Assembly (NCBI GenBank): GCA_963576725.1
Contig: OY755240.1
Span: 56,730,633-56,794,632 of the forward strand
DNA length: 64,000 nt
Direction: 5' to 3'
Origin: Azorinus chamasolen
Taxonomy: Eukaryota > Mollusca > Bivalvia > Cardiida > Solecurtidae
The notes beneath the pieces were generated by a model, which worked only from the letters and a program-made list of their open reading frames with translations, did no database searches and was not told the origin of the DNA. Made by a program: the position numbers and the translations under genes. Shown piece by piece: positions 13,001-21,046 of the stretch. Each line of letters begins with the position of its first letter. Positions within the stretch are counted from its first letter, which is position 1.

Positions 13001-15029
13001 TCAGGGTCTGCTCTGTTTGCTTATGGAATGATATAGATCTGATTCTGTAGTTTATATTTTCGCTACAAATTCATGTATTAATTTGCCATTTTAAAAATTG
13101 ATCTAATTAATATTCATGATTTCATAATTTCTTATATGAATATTCATGGGTAAAAGGTTAATGTTTGTGACATTTTCTACCAACAAAGATTTGCTCTAAA
13201 TATCAATGAAGTTCGCCCTTTACGTCATGAATATTTATGCAATACTCCACATACTATGAACATTGATTAATTTGATATTATTGTAATAAAAATATGATAT
13301 AAGGCGAGAGAATCATATCTTTAACATATAAGTAAACAGCAGACCCTGATCAGACAACTAAAGGTGCTGTCTAATCTGGGTCTACTCTGTTTGCAAAGGT
13401 ATAAACAAGGATTATGGAGAAAGGGGTTGAGGAAGGAAGTGAGTTGCTATATGCATGTATGTCATATCTCTGATCAGACAGAACTCATAGACAAGAGGTG
13501 AATTAATCCTTTCCTCCATAAATACGCCTTCCTATGCCTTTGCAAACAGAGTAGACCCAGATCAGACGACTCCTATACGAGCTGTCTGATCAGGGTCTGC
13601 TCTGTTTGCTTTTGATGTAATATAGTTCTGATTCTACAGTTTCTGTCATTATAAAAAATAAATTGTTCATAGTGATATTATGTAAATTCTTTGAATTACT
13701 ATTCATGATGTCACTATTTCTTGCATTAATAGTCAAGGAGGTAAGGGTTAAGAAAAAAAATCTGGATAGAGCATTTGCTTTATTTCTCTGCCAAACACTG
13801 CCTTCTTACTAATTAACACTTTACTCCATGAATATTCATGTTACAAATATTGACATCATGAATATTGATTCACTGAATTTTTATAATGGCACTATGAACA
13901 AAATAATAAAAAATAATCATGACAGAAACTGGAGAATTAGATCTATATTATATCAGAGACAAACAGGGCCGAGTCTGATCAGATGGATCCTACAGGGGTA
14001 ATCTGATCTGGGTCTGCTCTATTTGCAAAGACAAAGGCATATTTATGGAGTAAAGGGTTAAAATCACTTCTAGGAGCAATATTTATGAGCACCAATAAGG
14101 TTTAATAGAGAAATAAGAACTAGGTTTTCTAATTTCTTTTTATGTTTTCAGAACAAGGCCCACATTATCTAGGAAACAGAGGAGAAATATGTTGGAGATG
14201 AAAGATTTTGTACAAAGTATAATAAAGACCAAAAAGGTAAACAGAAAAGCTCAATTTACATTAATGTTCTGTGGAAAACTACCTTCTCTGAAACAGCTGG
14301 TTGTTATTATTCAGGAATGTACACTCAAAAAAATTCCACTGGAAATCATTTGTCTGCCTTTTGCAAGTTGAAATGAAGATGTTTACAATAGTTAGCATTG
14401 TTATTAGGGTCTGAAATCTTTAAAAATGGAATAAAGGGAAACTAGGACACAGAGTGCCTGACAAACAAGAAGCGATTTAAACTTAATCTCAGTCCAGTAA
14501 GAGATAGAAAAATAATCTGGATTTAAAATGAGTGACAAAGTGAAAGGCAAAGTGGTTAATTTCTGCTCAGAATGAGAGGTAAAATATAATATATAATACA
14601 TGTATAATAAAATATAATGTTTTCTTTACCATGGTCCCTTGCAAAACATTATAAACGATCTTTACTGTGTGAATATTAATCTGGTAACAGGTTTATAGTA
14701 GATGTCGAGGAAACTTTTGTATCCTCTTCTTTGCATGGTATATGATTCACTTTGTCCATTCTATGAGTCGGCATTTCACTTCATGTGATGACTAGGATTT
14801 ACCTTCAGTTACATTAAGTATTCAGTCACCCTGTCTCCTCCCTTTCCACTTGTTTGTGAAGCTTTTAATTGAACAGCTGGGTAAGCGTTAAGGGCTGTTA
14901 GCTATGTTTCTGACAGAAGCTATCCTGGAGCAGCATTTAGAATGAAATAATTTTTTATTTTTTCTCTCTTTTCAGCAAAACCTTTATTCAGAATACCTGA
15001 AACAAAGTGTGGCAGAACATGATCTTTAA
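1762..15029 (+). CDS. Dynamin/EHD-like membrane GTPase, 3' part (7 exons)
   Basis: Spliced gene entering from the left edge. Exons 1762-1922, 5953-6054, 7298-7443, 10063-10231, 12292-12404, 14152-14236 and 14976-15029 (stop TAA at 15027-15029) join in one frame with GT-AG introns, giving about 276 residues. The first visible exon reads DLADLIFVFFDPIGQ and then LSKADEAG, which resembles the G4 (N/TKAD) segment of dynamin/EHD-type GTPases. A charged helical stretch (CVNQIDEVCKEIEKTINQ) follows, then two hydrophobic segments: TM1 at 10109-10162 (YGLLGMLIPFLLLTTFLI) and TM2 at 12337-12390 (MYVLFSFMGLAVLMLLFA). A short basic tail (SRKQRRN) ends in AEHDL. This suggests a large GTPase anchored in a membrane by a C-terminal hairpin. 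The P-loop, switch regions and start lie outside the window. I do not recognise a named orthologue; the GTPase call is inference from the SKAD context. Confidence 0.75.
2094..2338 (-). mobile_element. TTAA-A MITE with enlarged hairpin
   Basis: TTAA ends. The hairpin region 2215-2312 contains an extra arm (acccagatcagatggttccc), as if one arm had been copied. Confidence 0.8.
2551..2615. repeat. H-type hairpin
   Basis: aacagtgtaggccctgatca pairs with tgatctgggtctacactgtt around gagggctcctctaggagctc. Confidence 0.75.
2733..2870. mobile_element. hAT-like D MITE, degraded
   Basis: taaatgcgtaaattaaaaca left part and gtttagtggagaaatgatg right part of the D palindrome. Confidence 0.6.
3061..3296 (+). 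mobile_element. TTAA-B MITE, degraded ends
   Basis: Contains the B body (ctgaaaaggagcattta) and the B hairpin (gaaccattgtgat ... atcacaatggttt). Ends are CCCATTCCCTCATG and ATGAGGGAAAGGG; terminal TTAA eroded. Confidence 0.75.
3421..3641 (+). mobile_element. TTAA-A MITE, degraded
   Basis: Left gttgaccctttacctg, right gaggaaaatgtaaaggttga; the left hairpin arm is largely missing. Confidence 0.65.
4014..4052. repeat. (TTA)n microsatellite
   Basis: About 12 units of tta/att with two interruptions. Confidence 0.9.
4110..4640 (+). repeat. R repeats, two tandem starts
   Basis: gtctcccccctttaggggag at about 4110 and tgcccccgttgacgatagtc at 4320, each followed by ctgtctgtccgtc runs. The second copy resembles 11599-11880. 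Confidence 0.7.
4690..4905 (-). mobile_element. TTAA-A MITE, degraded
   Basis: cctttccctattgaatattt left and gagggaaaggatta right, with the hairpin remnant gcaaacagcagatcctgatc ... gatctgggtctactctattt. Confidence 0.65.
4918..5046 (+). mobile_element. TTAA-A fragment
   Basis: Arm cagtagacccagatcagatg joined to the A right half (cagctaatgtatatttataa) and aaggtaaagggtgg. Confidence 0.5.
5132..5282 (+). mobile_element. TTAA-A MITE, right end missing
   Basis: TTAACCCTTTCCCTCATATA left end and hairpin, truncated where the next element begins at TTAA 5279-5282. Confidence 0.7.
5279..5467 (-). mobile_element. TTAA-B MITE, half hairpin
   Basis: TTAACCGTTTCCTCC left, AGGAAAGGGTTAA right. Only one hairpin arm remains (gaaaccattgtgataaatgg). 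Confidence 0.8.
5468..5565 (+). mobile_element. TTAA-A right-end fragment
   Basis: A right half ending cattcatgaagttaagggtt with TTAA at 5562-5565. Confidence 0.6.
5608..5856 (+). mobile_element. TTAA-A MITE
   Basis: TTAATGCTTTCCTTCATG left, CAGGGAAAATGTTAA right, hairpin at about 5643-5712. It lies 96 bp before the second gene 1 exon. Confidence 0.8.
5953..6054 (+). CDS. Gene 1 exon
   Basis: 34 codons, phase 0 to phase 0, acceptor catttcag, donor aag|gtagac. Begins RVMMQIVQELCKRPGLNRTG and ends TIYVPTMNQK. Confidence 0.8.
6254..6426 (-). mobile_element. TTAA-B MITE, left end missing
   Basis: Hairpin 6254-6320 (tgaaaccattgtgataaata arm, centre tttgctcctataggagc) and right end GAAGGAAAGGGTTAA. 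Confidence 0.75.
6427..7060. repeat. Intron with R-like segment
   Basis: At 6670-6960 there is an R-type repeat body (catgaaacttcataggttgg, agttatggccctttaa). Nothing else recognisable. Confidence 0.45.
7085..7235. mobile_element. TA-C2 MITE, truncated
   Basis: Hairpin gcaggttgtagcttaaaaca ... tgtattaagaaaccacctgc and C2 end gaccggttctactgta. Confidence 0.65.
7298..7443 (+). CDS. Gene 1 exon
   Basis: Acceptor ctttcag, donor ag|gtaaag; starts phase 0 and ends after two bases. Encodes GSRCVNQIDEVCKEIEKTIN and later ERDCDLIASTVEDKLAND, rich in charged residues and probably helical. Confidence 0.8.
7513..7762 (+). mobile_element. TTAA-A MITE with internal duplication
   Basis: TTAACTCTTTCTTTCATG to AAAGGATTAA. 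The left arm (gcaaacag ... gacccagatcagac) occurs twice, at 7551 and 7596. Confidence 0.8.
7881..8022 (-). mobile_element. TTAA-A2 MITE, hairpin nearly deleted
   Basis: TTAACCCTTTCCTTGTTCTG to AAAAGGGTTTAA. The hairpin is reduced to tttgctcctataggag. Confidence 0.8.
8063..8565. mobile_element. hAT-like J MITE interrupted by a SINE
   Basis: Left CAGGGTTGCCACGCGTCAGG, right gtggcaaccttg. The interior matches the intact copy at 10770-11025 except for the insert at about 8242-8470. Confidence 0.75.
8242..8470 (+). mobile_element. SINE tail inserted in J
   Basis: Carries the molluscan SINE signatures cagtgaggcagcactataa and cataaaacccagctcactca. Flanked by similar 18-bp direct repeats, tttatgatggaagaccaa and cttatgacggaaagacca. 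No A or B box, so 5' truncated. Confidence 0.7.
8713..8955 (-). mobile_element. TTAA-A MITE
   Basis: TTAACTCTTTGCTTGTTG to GGAAAGGGTTAA, hairpin 8851-8918. Confidence 0.8.
9082..9279. mobile_element. TA-C MITE
   Basis: tacagtaaattcgaac left, gagattttactgta right. Hairpin at about 9131-9224 with centre gctcctgtaggagc. Confidence 0.8.
9281..9506 (-). mobile_element. TTAA-A MITE, hairpin centre deleted
   Basis: TTAACCCTTTCCTCCATG to GTAAAGGGTTAA. Arms meet without the gctcc centre (accctgatcaagtctactc). Confidence 0.8.
9559..9780. repeat. Degraded pogo-like remnant
   Basis: cgagttatcctgaaattaga and gtttgagatatcgaagttca resemble the ends of Tigger-like elements. No intact ends. Confidence 0.35.
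9782..9990. repeat. 41-bp tandem array with 82-bp alternation
   Basis: Starts of atgtttac at 9782, 9823, 9864, 9905, 9946 and 9987, exactly 41 bp apart. Copies alternate 'acgagttg' and 'accagttg' (the last copy has accagatg). Diverged single copies lie at about 9015-9075 and 9520. Confidence 0.92.
10063..10231 (+). CDS. Gene 1 exon with transmembrane segment 1
   Basis: Acceptor ttttttcag, donor ctg|gtaagg. One base completes the split Ser codon. TM1 is at 10109-10162, preceded by the basic stretch NLKSRMRG. Confidence 0.8.
10245..10453 (-). mobile_element. TTAA-A MITE beside a splice donor
   Basis: cctttccctgtttgatacat to gaaggaaaatttttaa. It starts about 13 bp after the gene 1 donor at 10231. 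Hairpin partly deleted. Confidence 0.7.
10589..10682. repeat. Long palindrome
   Basis: gatattgatatcggcgaaag pairs with ctttcaccaatatcaatatc, and ctactttcggttt with aaaccgaaagtag. About 38-bp arms around an 18-bp loop. Confidence 0.85.
10770..11025. mobile_element. hAT-like J MITE, intact
   Basis: GGGTTGCCACGCGTCAGGG ... gtggcacccct, flanked by GCAATGAA (10762-10769) and GCAATGCC (11026-11033), an 8-bp target duplication with two differences. Confidence 0.75.
11034..11598. other. Intron, no gene seen
   Basis: AT-rich; a pyrimidine run at 11348-11375. Nothing recognisable. Confidence 0.5.
11599..11885 (+). repeat. R repeat
   Basis: tatgccccgttgacgatagt ... tcgtccgtccattcg, parallel to 4316-4640, including cccatgctgcccgcaagcc. 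Confidence 0.7.
11886..12291. other. Intron, no gene seen
   Basis: Probably the R repeat tail plus single-copy intron before exon 12292. Confidence 0.4.
12292..12404 (+). CDS. Gene 1 exon with transmembrane segment 2
   Basis: Acceptor tgtttgcag, donor ag|gtgagt. Encodes GPLAKLWSSIPSEYT followed by the hydrophobic segment at 12337-12390 and KYAS; ends after two bases of an Arg codon. Confidence 0.8.
12440..12580 (-). mobile_element. TTAA-A fragment
   Basis: ccatgacagaaactgtaaaa, then a hairpin with centre ggctcctacaggagc. It begins about 35 bp after the gene 1 donor. Confidence 0.7.
12581..12914. other. Intron, no gene seen
   Basis: AT-rich single-copy sequence; nothing recognised. Confidence 0.4.
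12915..13161 (+). mobile_element. TTAA-A MITE
   Basis: gaccctttcctccatagata left, ATGGGTAAAAGGTTAA right; hairpin 12951-13021. Confidence 0.8.
13211..13430 (-). mobile_element. TTAA-A MITE, eroded ends
   Basis: gccctttacgtcatgaatat to ggagaaaggggttga; hairpin at 13327-13400. Confidence 0.75.
13503..13751 (+). mobile_element. TTAA-A MITE
   Basis: TTAATCCTTTCCTCCATAAA to GGAGGTAAGGGTTAA; hairpin at about 13542-13610. Confidence 0.85.
13813..14061 (-). mobile_element. TTAA-A MITE
   Basis: TTAACACTTTACTCCATG to GGAGTAAAGGGTTAA; located 91 bp before exon 14152. Confidence 0.85.
14152..14236 (+). CDS. Gene 1 exon
   Basis: Acceptor atgttttcag, donor aag|gtaaac. Basic cytoplasmic-type tail: TRPTLSRKQRRNMLEMKD. 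Confidence 0.75.
14237..14975. other. Last intron of gene 1
   Basis: No MITE seen; single-copy AT-rich sequence with a pyrimidine tract before the acceptor. Confidence 0.5.
14976..15029 (+). CDS. Gene 1 terminal exon
   Basis: Acceptor ctcttttcag; 17 codons ending QSVAEHDL and TAA. No AATAAA signal is obvious in the following 200 bases. Confidence 0.75.
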   Translation, partial: QNLYSEYLKQSVAEHDL

Positions 15030-15194
15030 CCCAAGAATAGGAGGAGGATGAGATTTAACCAGTGGCAGCTATTGTTTCAGATGTCTTCATATATAATTAT
15101 ATAGATTTACAATGAATTATATTTGTAAAAATTGCATGCAAAGTCTTTAACTCTTTCAATGCTGAAATTTCAGAGTAGAATAGTCCCCATTATT

Positions 15195-15634
15195 GTTTCC
15201 TTGTTGAACATTCAGGTATGAAATTATGACATCATGAATATTTATTAGCTGAATTTTTACAGTTGCATGTATACAGTAAAACCTCTCTATAATGGCCACT
15301 AAATTGTGTTAACTAGTAGGTATTTTGGGCAGGTGGTTGCTTAAAGCAAGGTGAAAGTAAAACAGAACGCTCCCATAGGAGCGTTCTGTTTTATTTTCAC
15401 CTTGCTTTAAGCATCCATCTGCCTCTAACACAAAATACTTGATGTAATTTAGTGGTCGTTATAGAGAGGTTTTACTGTATATACATGAATGTTTGGTATT
15501 GGTAGGAACTGTAGAGTTAAATCTTATATCGTTTTATAAGCAAACCAAGCAGACCCTGATCAGATGGCTCCTACAGGAACCATCTGATCTGGGTCTACTC
15601 TTGTCTGTAAACTTGTTAAAAGGAGTAATTATGG
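15195..15634 (-). mobile_element. TTAA-A MITE interrupted by C
   Basis: Left part tttccttgttgaacattcag; right part has the hairpin arm caagcagaccctgatcagat and ttatggag. A C element sits between. Confidence 0.75.
15274..15477. mobile_element. TA-C MITE nested in A
   Basis: TA-CAGTAAAACCTCTCTATA ... TATAGAGAGGTTTTACTG-TA, hairpin centre cgctcccataggagcg, arms about 45 bp with one or two mismatches. Confidence 0.92.
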
Positions 15635-15716
15635 AGTTTGATATTCATGATGTCATTATTTCTTACATGAATATTCATGAGGTAAAAATTTAAGTCCGGT
15701 TGTAGTGTAATACAGC

Positions 15717-15942
15717 CTCATGGTAATACCTTTAAATGCCTAGCAAACAGGGTAGACCTAGATCAGGCAGCTCCTGTAGGAGCTGTTTGATCAGCGTTTG
15801 CTTTGTTTACTAATGGAAGTATATATATATATCTGATCCTGCAGTGATGGTCTAAGTCAATTTTCATTTTGTAAACTTTACATTGTAAAAAAATAAGCTG
15901 ATGAATATTCAGGACTGATCAATTCACATGAAAATGTTAACT
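15717..15942 (+). mobile_element. TTAA-A MITE, degraded
   Basis: Hairpin gcaaacagggtagacctaga ... centre gcagctcctgtaggagctg; right end catgaaaatgttaa. Confidence 0.7.
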
Positions 15943-16136
15943 AAGGGAGGTTGCCTCTATGTATTTGTATGTTGTGAAGGACAATCAGTTCTACAGAAAT
16001 GCAATTCTGTCTCATAGTTTGCCTAAGTCCCTGAAGTCTTTTATGTATGACGGTCCAGGTTTTCTTCACATGTTTTTATGTGTGTACATTAGAATCTATG
16101 TACAGCAGCCACTTAACTAATAAACATAAGTGGTTC

Positions 16137-16310
16137 TTAACCCTTTACTTTATATATACGCCTATAGAATGATGTAAGTCTTAGTTCAACAGTTTCTGTC
16201 ATGGCTAAACATTCTCCTGTTCATATATTATTATAAACAGTCAGCTTATTAATATTCATAATGTCTTTACTTCTGATCTTACATAAATATTCATGGAGTA
16301 AATGAATAAA
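16137..16310 (+). mobile_element. TTAA-A MITE without hairpin
   Basis: TTAACCCTTTACTTTATA joined directly to the A right half (agaatgatgtaagtctta); right end ATGGAGTAAATGAATAA. Confidence 0.75.
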
Positions 16311-16437
16311 ATTAAGGTTGACAATGGCTTTAAATAACTTTTGGCATGCATTCAACTACTGTCTGCCTTAAAAAACAAACCCAGAATAGGATTTCTTTTT
16401 AACTGGCCAATGTAGAGAGGTTTTACCGTAAGATATT

Positions 16438-16603
16438 TTAAGTCTGTTCAGATCGGATGACTCCTGTCTGATCTGGATTTGCTCTGTTTAAATGAAATAA
16501 AATAGATCTGACTCTGTATCGTCTTTATCACTATGAAAGTTCAACTAATAAATATTAACAATGTCATTATTTCTTAATGAATATTCTTAGAGTAAAGGAT
16601 TAA
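16438..16603 (+). mobile_element. TTAA-A MITE, left end missing
   Basis: cagatcggatgactcctgtc hairpin remnant; right end GAGTAAAGGATTAA at 16603. Confidence 0.7.
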
Positions 16604-16607
16604 TGTC

Positions 16608-16736
16608 GCAACACAGGATTTTTTACCATGGCAGAAACTAGACTCATATCTGTATTTATCATGAGCGAACAGAGCAGACCCTGATCTGGGTCTTCTCTGT
16701 TTGCAAAGGTGTATTTATGGAGTAAAGGATAAATAT
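16608..16736 (-). mobile_element. TTAA-A fragment
   Basis: catggcagaaactagactca, then gcagaccctgatctgggtct with the hairpin centre deleted; end ggagtaaaggataa. Confidence 0.65.
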
Positions 16737-16910
16737 GCGATATTATATTTTTTTTACCAAAGACATGCATGTATTCAATTATGCAGCAGTACAGATGTGT
16801 TCATTATCAATTTGACTTGTAAAGATTCTGTTACAAACTGTAATATTACAATCTACATCATTCAATTGTTTACCCTCTGAATGTGGAAAATGAGTTTACT
16901 GGAATTGGAA

Positions 16911-16965
16911 AACATTGTGGATCTAAATCAGAGGGCTCCTCAAGGAGCCCTTCGGTCAGGATACG
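16911..16965. repeat. H-type hairpin
   Basis: gatctaaatcagagggctcc pairs imperfectly with ggagcccttcggtcagg. Confidence 0.55.
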
Positions 16966-17308
16966 CATCATCGTTTAGAATGAACACTACCTTTAAGAAA
17001 TGAAGGATCTTCCCACATTAAAAGCAATCAGAACTGGAATGGTTGTCATTAAGTACACATTTTGTATTATTCTTGTTTTTAATTTGGTCCTTTTTTGGGA
17101 GAAAAGAAGTGACGGTATTATCCATAAGCTGGTCAATGATTTATAACTGGAGTATTTTAGAGCTAGCCCCATCAGACCTTGTATGGTTTTTCACTATCGT
17201 ACACATTTTGTCGCAACCCCTTTCAATCATTTTGATGATGGTGATGCGTTTGAAAACTCGGATATTTGACCGAAGCACAGAGATGCAAGCCTGGTCATTC
17301 AATTAAGG
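16966..17308. other. Intergenic; unsupported 87-codon open frame
   Basis: An open + frame at 17043-17306 has two hydrophobic stretches, but no family, promoter or splice context supports it. Probably chance. Confidence 0.3.
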
Positions 17309-17310
17309 TA

Positions 17311-17525
17311 CAGTAAAAAGCCTCTAAACAGGAATTTTAGTATGTATACAAGAATTTTGATCTTTTTTTGCAGGTGACTGCTTAGTGCAAGATGAAAGTC
17401 ATGCAGAAAGCTCCAAAAGGAGCTCTCTGCATGATTTTCACTCTGCATTAAGCTGCCATCTGTGTTACTGATCGGTATTGATACTAATTTGAATTTCTAG
17501 TTTACAGGTTGTTGTTTTTTTACTG
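17311..17525. mobile_element. TA-C MITE
   Basis: TA-CAGTAAAAAGCCTCTAAA to GTTTTTTTACTG-TA; centre gctccaaaaggagc. Confidence 0.85.
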
Positions 17526-17752
17526 TACTATTCATTTATCAAACAATATAGTCTCTTATCATCTTTTACCAGTTCAAACTAAGTCAGCATTTTTGTAATA
17601 TCATTCCATTTTGTGTTCAGCTTTGATTTTAATTGAGACATGTGTACAATGAGGATATAACTGAAATTACCAGTGCAATAGTATATGCATTTATTTAGAT
17701 TGCATACTATGAGTTATACAACTTGTCAGCAATGTGTGTCTAGCTTGAAGTA

Positions 17753-17951
17753 CAGCAAAACCCCTCTATAACGGCCACTAAATTGTGTTAATTAGTTGGT
17801 ATTTTTGGCAGGCTGTTGCTTAAAGCAGGATGAAAGTAAAACGGAACGCTCCTATAGGACTACTTTACTTTCATCTTGCTTTAAGCATCCACTTGCCTTT
17901 AACACAAGATATTTGATGTAATTTAGTAGTCGTTATAGAGAGGTTTTACTG
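17753..17951. mobile_element. TA-C MITE
   Basis: TA-CAGCAAAACCCCTCTATA to TAGAGAGGTTTTACTG-TA. One arm has lost a few bases at the centre (cgctcctataggactac). Confidence 0.88.
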
Positions 17952-17973
17952 TATAGATAGAGATAGAGACCTT

Positions 17974-18173
17974 TTAACTCCTTTGCCAACTGAGTACACT
18001 CGTATCTACAGGAGCCATCTGGTCAAGGTCTGTTCCGTTTTGCTGATTACTTGCTAGAGATTCGATTCTACATTTTCTTCCAGGGCTATGATGCCATGTT
18101 TATATGCTAATATAGAATGTTAGCTTATTGATATTTATAACTTCTTGCCTGAATTTTCATGAGATACGGGTTT
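17974..18173 (+). mobile_element. TTAA-A MITE, degraded
   Basis: ttaactcctttgccaactga and gattcgattctacattttct; ends eroded. Confidence 0.6.
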
Positions 18174-18189
18174 ATTGTTATCTCTGATT

Positions 18190-18350
18190 TGTCAGCAGGT
18201 GTTCAGTTTTTGGATCCATACCCCATGTTTTATCTCGATGTAAATGGGTTGTGGGTCCAGCATCTTTTCTCCAGTTTCGGCATCATATAACCTATATAGT
18301 ATTGTGGTGCCATAAGACCCAACTCTCTCACTCAGTCAATCACTCATGAG
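18190..18350 (+). mobile_element. SINE-like tail
   Basis: gtaaatgggttgtgggtcca ... tggtgccataagacccaact, similar to 30656-30765 and to the tail type seen at 8453. Confidence 0.55.
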
Positions 18351-18499
18351 ATAGAGAGTTATGGGTTAATGTCCTGTAACTCAGAGGTCAGAAACAATAA
18401 ATAACATAATGACCCTAAATGTGGCTTCTTCATTGGTTTGTAGCATTGGATAAGTTGATCAGTAATTTTAACATCTTCTAATGTAAATGATGGAATAGC

Positions 18500-18575
18500 A
18501 AGTATCAAATAGTGAAGACCCTGATCAAATAGCTCCGTCAAGAGCTGTTTTAATTCGTGTCTGCACTATTTGCCT
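18500..18575. repeat. H-type hairpin
   Basis: gcaagtatcaaatagtgaag ... gtgtctgcactatttgccta, centre agctccgtcaagagct. Confidence 0.65.
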
Positions 18576-18735
18576 AAGTTTGTCTGGCCAAAGTTTCATA
18601 GCAATAATGGTAAGTAGGTATTATAAACAATTGTAAGAACAAGCATGGCTTCTCGTATCTAAAGTTGAATGGAACATAAAACTATGTGATGGGGAAGTTA
18701 TCGGACGGTGGACCAGTTTTTGTTTGTTTTGTCAA

Positions 18736-18869
18736 AAACTATAATCAGATCTGTGTTGTGTCAAAAGCAAACAGAGCTGACACTGATAAGACCGCTCCTA
18801 TAGGAGCCATCTGATCTGGGTCTAGTCTGTTTGCAAAGACGTTAAAGGGCGTTTATGAAGGAAAGGGTG
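18736..18869 (-). mobile_element. TTAA-A fragment
   Basis: Hairpin gcaaacagagctgacactga ... gatctgggtctagtctgttt, centre cgctcctataggagc; end gaaggaaaggg. Confidence 0.75.
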
Positions 18870-19141
18870 AAAAGACTGTCCATCTTTGAAGCCAGTATTG
18901 TAGCGATTAAATCCTGATAACTCTTTTAATTTTTTACAGTGATCCAATGGTTGTATTCAGTGGTTTTATTTGTGTTTGTGGTCTTCACAGGCAGCTTGCA
19001 AATTTGTATAAATCATGCATGTTATGTAAATTATGACCAAAGGGGAGTGGGTTTGATACAATATTGTATCTATACAATATAATTGTCAAGTACATTTGCA
19101 CATGTAGTGCAACTGTGATTTTGTTGGCACATTTTCACTTT
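18870..19141. other. Intergenic, nothing recognised
   Basis: AT-rich sequence without repeats I can place. Confidence 0.4.
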
Positions 19142-19360
19142 TCCATGCTTTTCAAACAGAGTAGACCCAGATCTGACAGCTCCTGTAGGAACCATCTGAT
19201 AAGTGTCTGCTTTGTTTGCTTATGGAATTACATAGATCTGATTCTACAGTTTCTGCTTTTGCAAAAGAATTGATGTGTTAATATACCATTTTAAAAAATA
19301 ATCTAATCAATATTCATGTCTTTATTTTCTTTCATGAATATTCATTGAATAAAGGGTTAA
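19142..19360 (+). mobile_element. TTAA-A MITE, left end eroded
   Basis: Hairpin caaacagagtagacccagat ..., right end TTGAATAAAGGGTTAA (TTAA 19357-19360 shared with the next element). Confidence 0.8.
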
Positions 19361-19606
19361 CCCTTCCCCTCATGTAAACTTGTTTTTACGCATTTGCAAA
19401 CAGAGTAGACCCAGATCCGACGGCTCCTAGAGGAGCCGTCTGATCAGGGTCTGCTCTGTTTGCTATTGGAATTTGATAGATCTGTTCCTTTACTTTCTGA
19501 AATGGCTACAATGCCCCATCTTCCATATTTCTTTGTAACTATTTTGTCCAGGAATAGTCGGTAGGTATTGAAATCTGAAATAAACACAGAACGGGGAAAG
19601 GGTTAT
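19357..19606 (+). mobile_element. TTAA-A2 MITE
   Basis: TTAACCCTTCCCCTCATG to CGGGGAAAGGGTTAT, near-perfect hairpin with centre gctcctagaggagc. It abuts the A element, sharing one TTAA. Confidence 0.88.
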
Positions 19607-19689
19607 GAGAGATACTGTCAGACTATATTGAAATAAGATACAGAATGATTGGGTTTCAGACTAGGATACAATCTGCTTGCTTCTTGCAG

Positions 19690-20035
19690 TCAGTTTATGT
19701 CCAGTCGAGCAAAATATGTATGGGGAATTAGGGATTTGGGTGTGATAGCAGTCGTGTCCAACTGGGCAAAATATGTATGGGGACTAGGGGTTTGGATATG
19801 GAAGCAGTCGGATAAGGTCCAACTAAGCAAAATATGTATGGGGACTAGGGGTTTGGATATGGAAGCAGTCGGACAAGGTCCAACTGAGCAAAATATGTAT
19901 GGGGACTAGGGGTTTGGATATGGAAGCAGTCGGATAAGGTCCAACTGAGCAAAATATGTATGGGGACTAGGGGTTTGGATATGGAAGTAGTCGGATAAGG
20001 TCCAACTGAGCAAAATATGTATGGGGATTAGGGGT
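19690..20035. repeat. 61-bp tandem array
   Basis: gcaaaatatgtatgggg at 19709, 19766, 19827, 19888, 19949 and 20010: spacings 57, then 61 four times. Copies are nearly identical, so the array is young. Confidence 0.95.
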
Positions 20036-20152
20036 TTAGACATGATATTAGCAGTAGATGACATGAAAATTTTTATTGTACTATTTTGAACTAAAAGATA
20101 TTATTTCAAGAAAGATGCATGTAAATCTTTATTTGATCAAGAATTTTACATA

Positions 20153-20340
20153 CAGTAGAACCCCTCTAATGAATATACATGGGTGTCTTAATAAGCAGGT
20201 GGGTGCTTAATGCAGGACAAAAGTAATGCAGAAAGCTATAGGAGCTTTCTGCATTACTTTTGTCCTGCATTAAGCTACCACCTGCATCTAGCACCCAGAA
20301 TACTACCTCTTTTAGGTGGTCGCATTAGCGGGGTTTTACA
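20153..20340. mobile_element. TA-C MITE
   Basis: TA-CAGTAGAACCCCTCTAA to GCGGGGTTTTACA. Hairpin centre aagctataggagctt, shorter than usual. Confidence 0.85.
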
Positions 20341-20469
20341 TATATTAGTTATATTTGTATACTTATTGATTAATTCTGGTACAAAACGAGTTTCCATGGA
20401 GTATGTATTTATATCAGACCCTGATTAACGGATTTCAAAATAATGTTACTGCTAAACATAACAAGATTA

Positions 20470-20697
20470 TAGTAGAACCTGTGTTAAAGGGCCAGCAAAA
20501 GAGGTCTAATAATGGCTCTGTAAGGCACGTGGTAGCTTAATGCAGATCAAAAGTAATGCAGAAAACTCCTATAGGAGCTTTCTGCATTGCTAATGCTTCA
20601 TTACTTTTGCCCTGTATTAAGCAACCACCTGCTTTTTAAGACAAGTCTGTTCAATAAATGAATGACAGCTTAGGACAGGTTCTGCTGTAGATATCTG
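20470..20697. mobile_element. TA-C2 MITE with insertion in one arm
   Basis: agtagaacctgtgttaaagg to gacaggttctgctg. One hairpin arm holds an extra gctaatgcttcatt. Confidence 0.8.
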
Positions 20698-20949
20698 TCA
20701 CTAACTATTGCAATATGTTTTGCTATATTAATATGCTTAGGAGTAATTGAATTGTATAAAACATGGGTCCAAATCATTTAATGTGAATATTGATTGGAGT
20801 TTGCTTTATAGTATTTTGCTTTAAGATTCTATTTTTAGAACTGTGTAGATATTTTCTCAATACACTCTAAACCTCACTGGAATGTGAAGACCTTGTAAAT
20901 AACAAAATAGAGCAAATTTCTGAGTCATGACTTTCGCTTAAATCTGGGG
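20698..20949. other. Intergenic, nothing recognised
   Basis: AT-rich. Confidence 0.4.
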
Positions 20950-21046
20950 TTGTTCCATATGCAAACAGCAGACAGACCCTGATCAGATGGCTCCTACAAG
21001 AGCTGTCTGGTCTGGGTTTACTGTGTTCTATGGAGTAAGGGGATAA
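20950..21046 (-). mobile_element. TTAA-A fragment
   Basis: gcagacagaccctgatcaga ... gtctggtctgggtttactg; end tatggagtaaggggataa. Confidence 0.65.

Noticed and set aside
15030..15260. Canonical polyadenylation signal for gene 1
   Set aside because: No AATAAA or ATTAAA seen in a suitable place; 3' end left undefined.
17043..17306. 87-codon + frame with two hydrophobic stretches
   Set aside because: AT-rich sequence easily encodes Leu/Ile/Phe runs. No splice sites, promoter, or recognised family.
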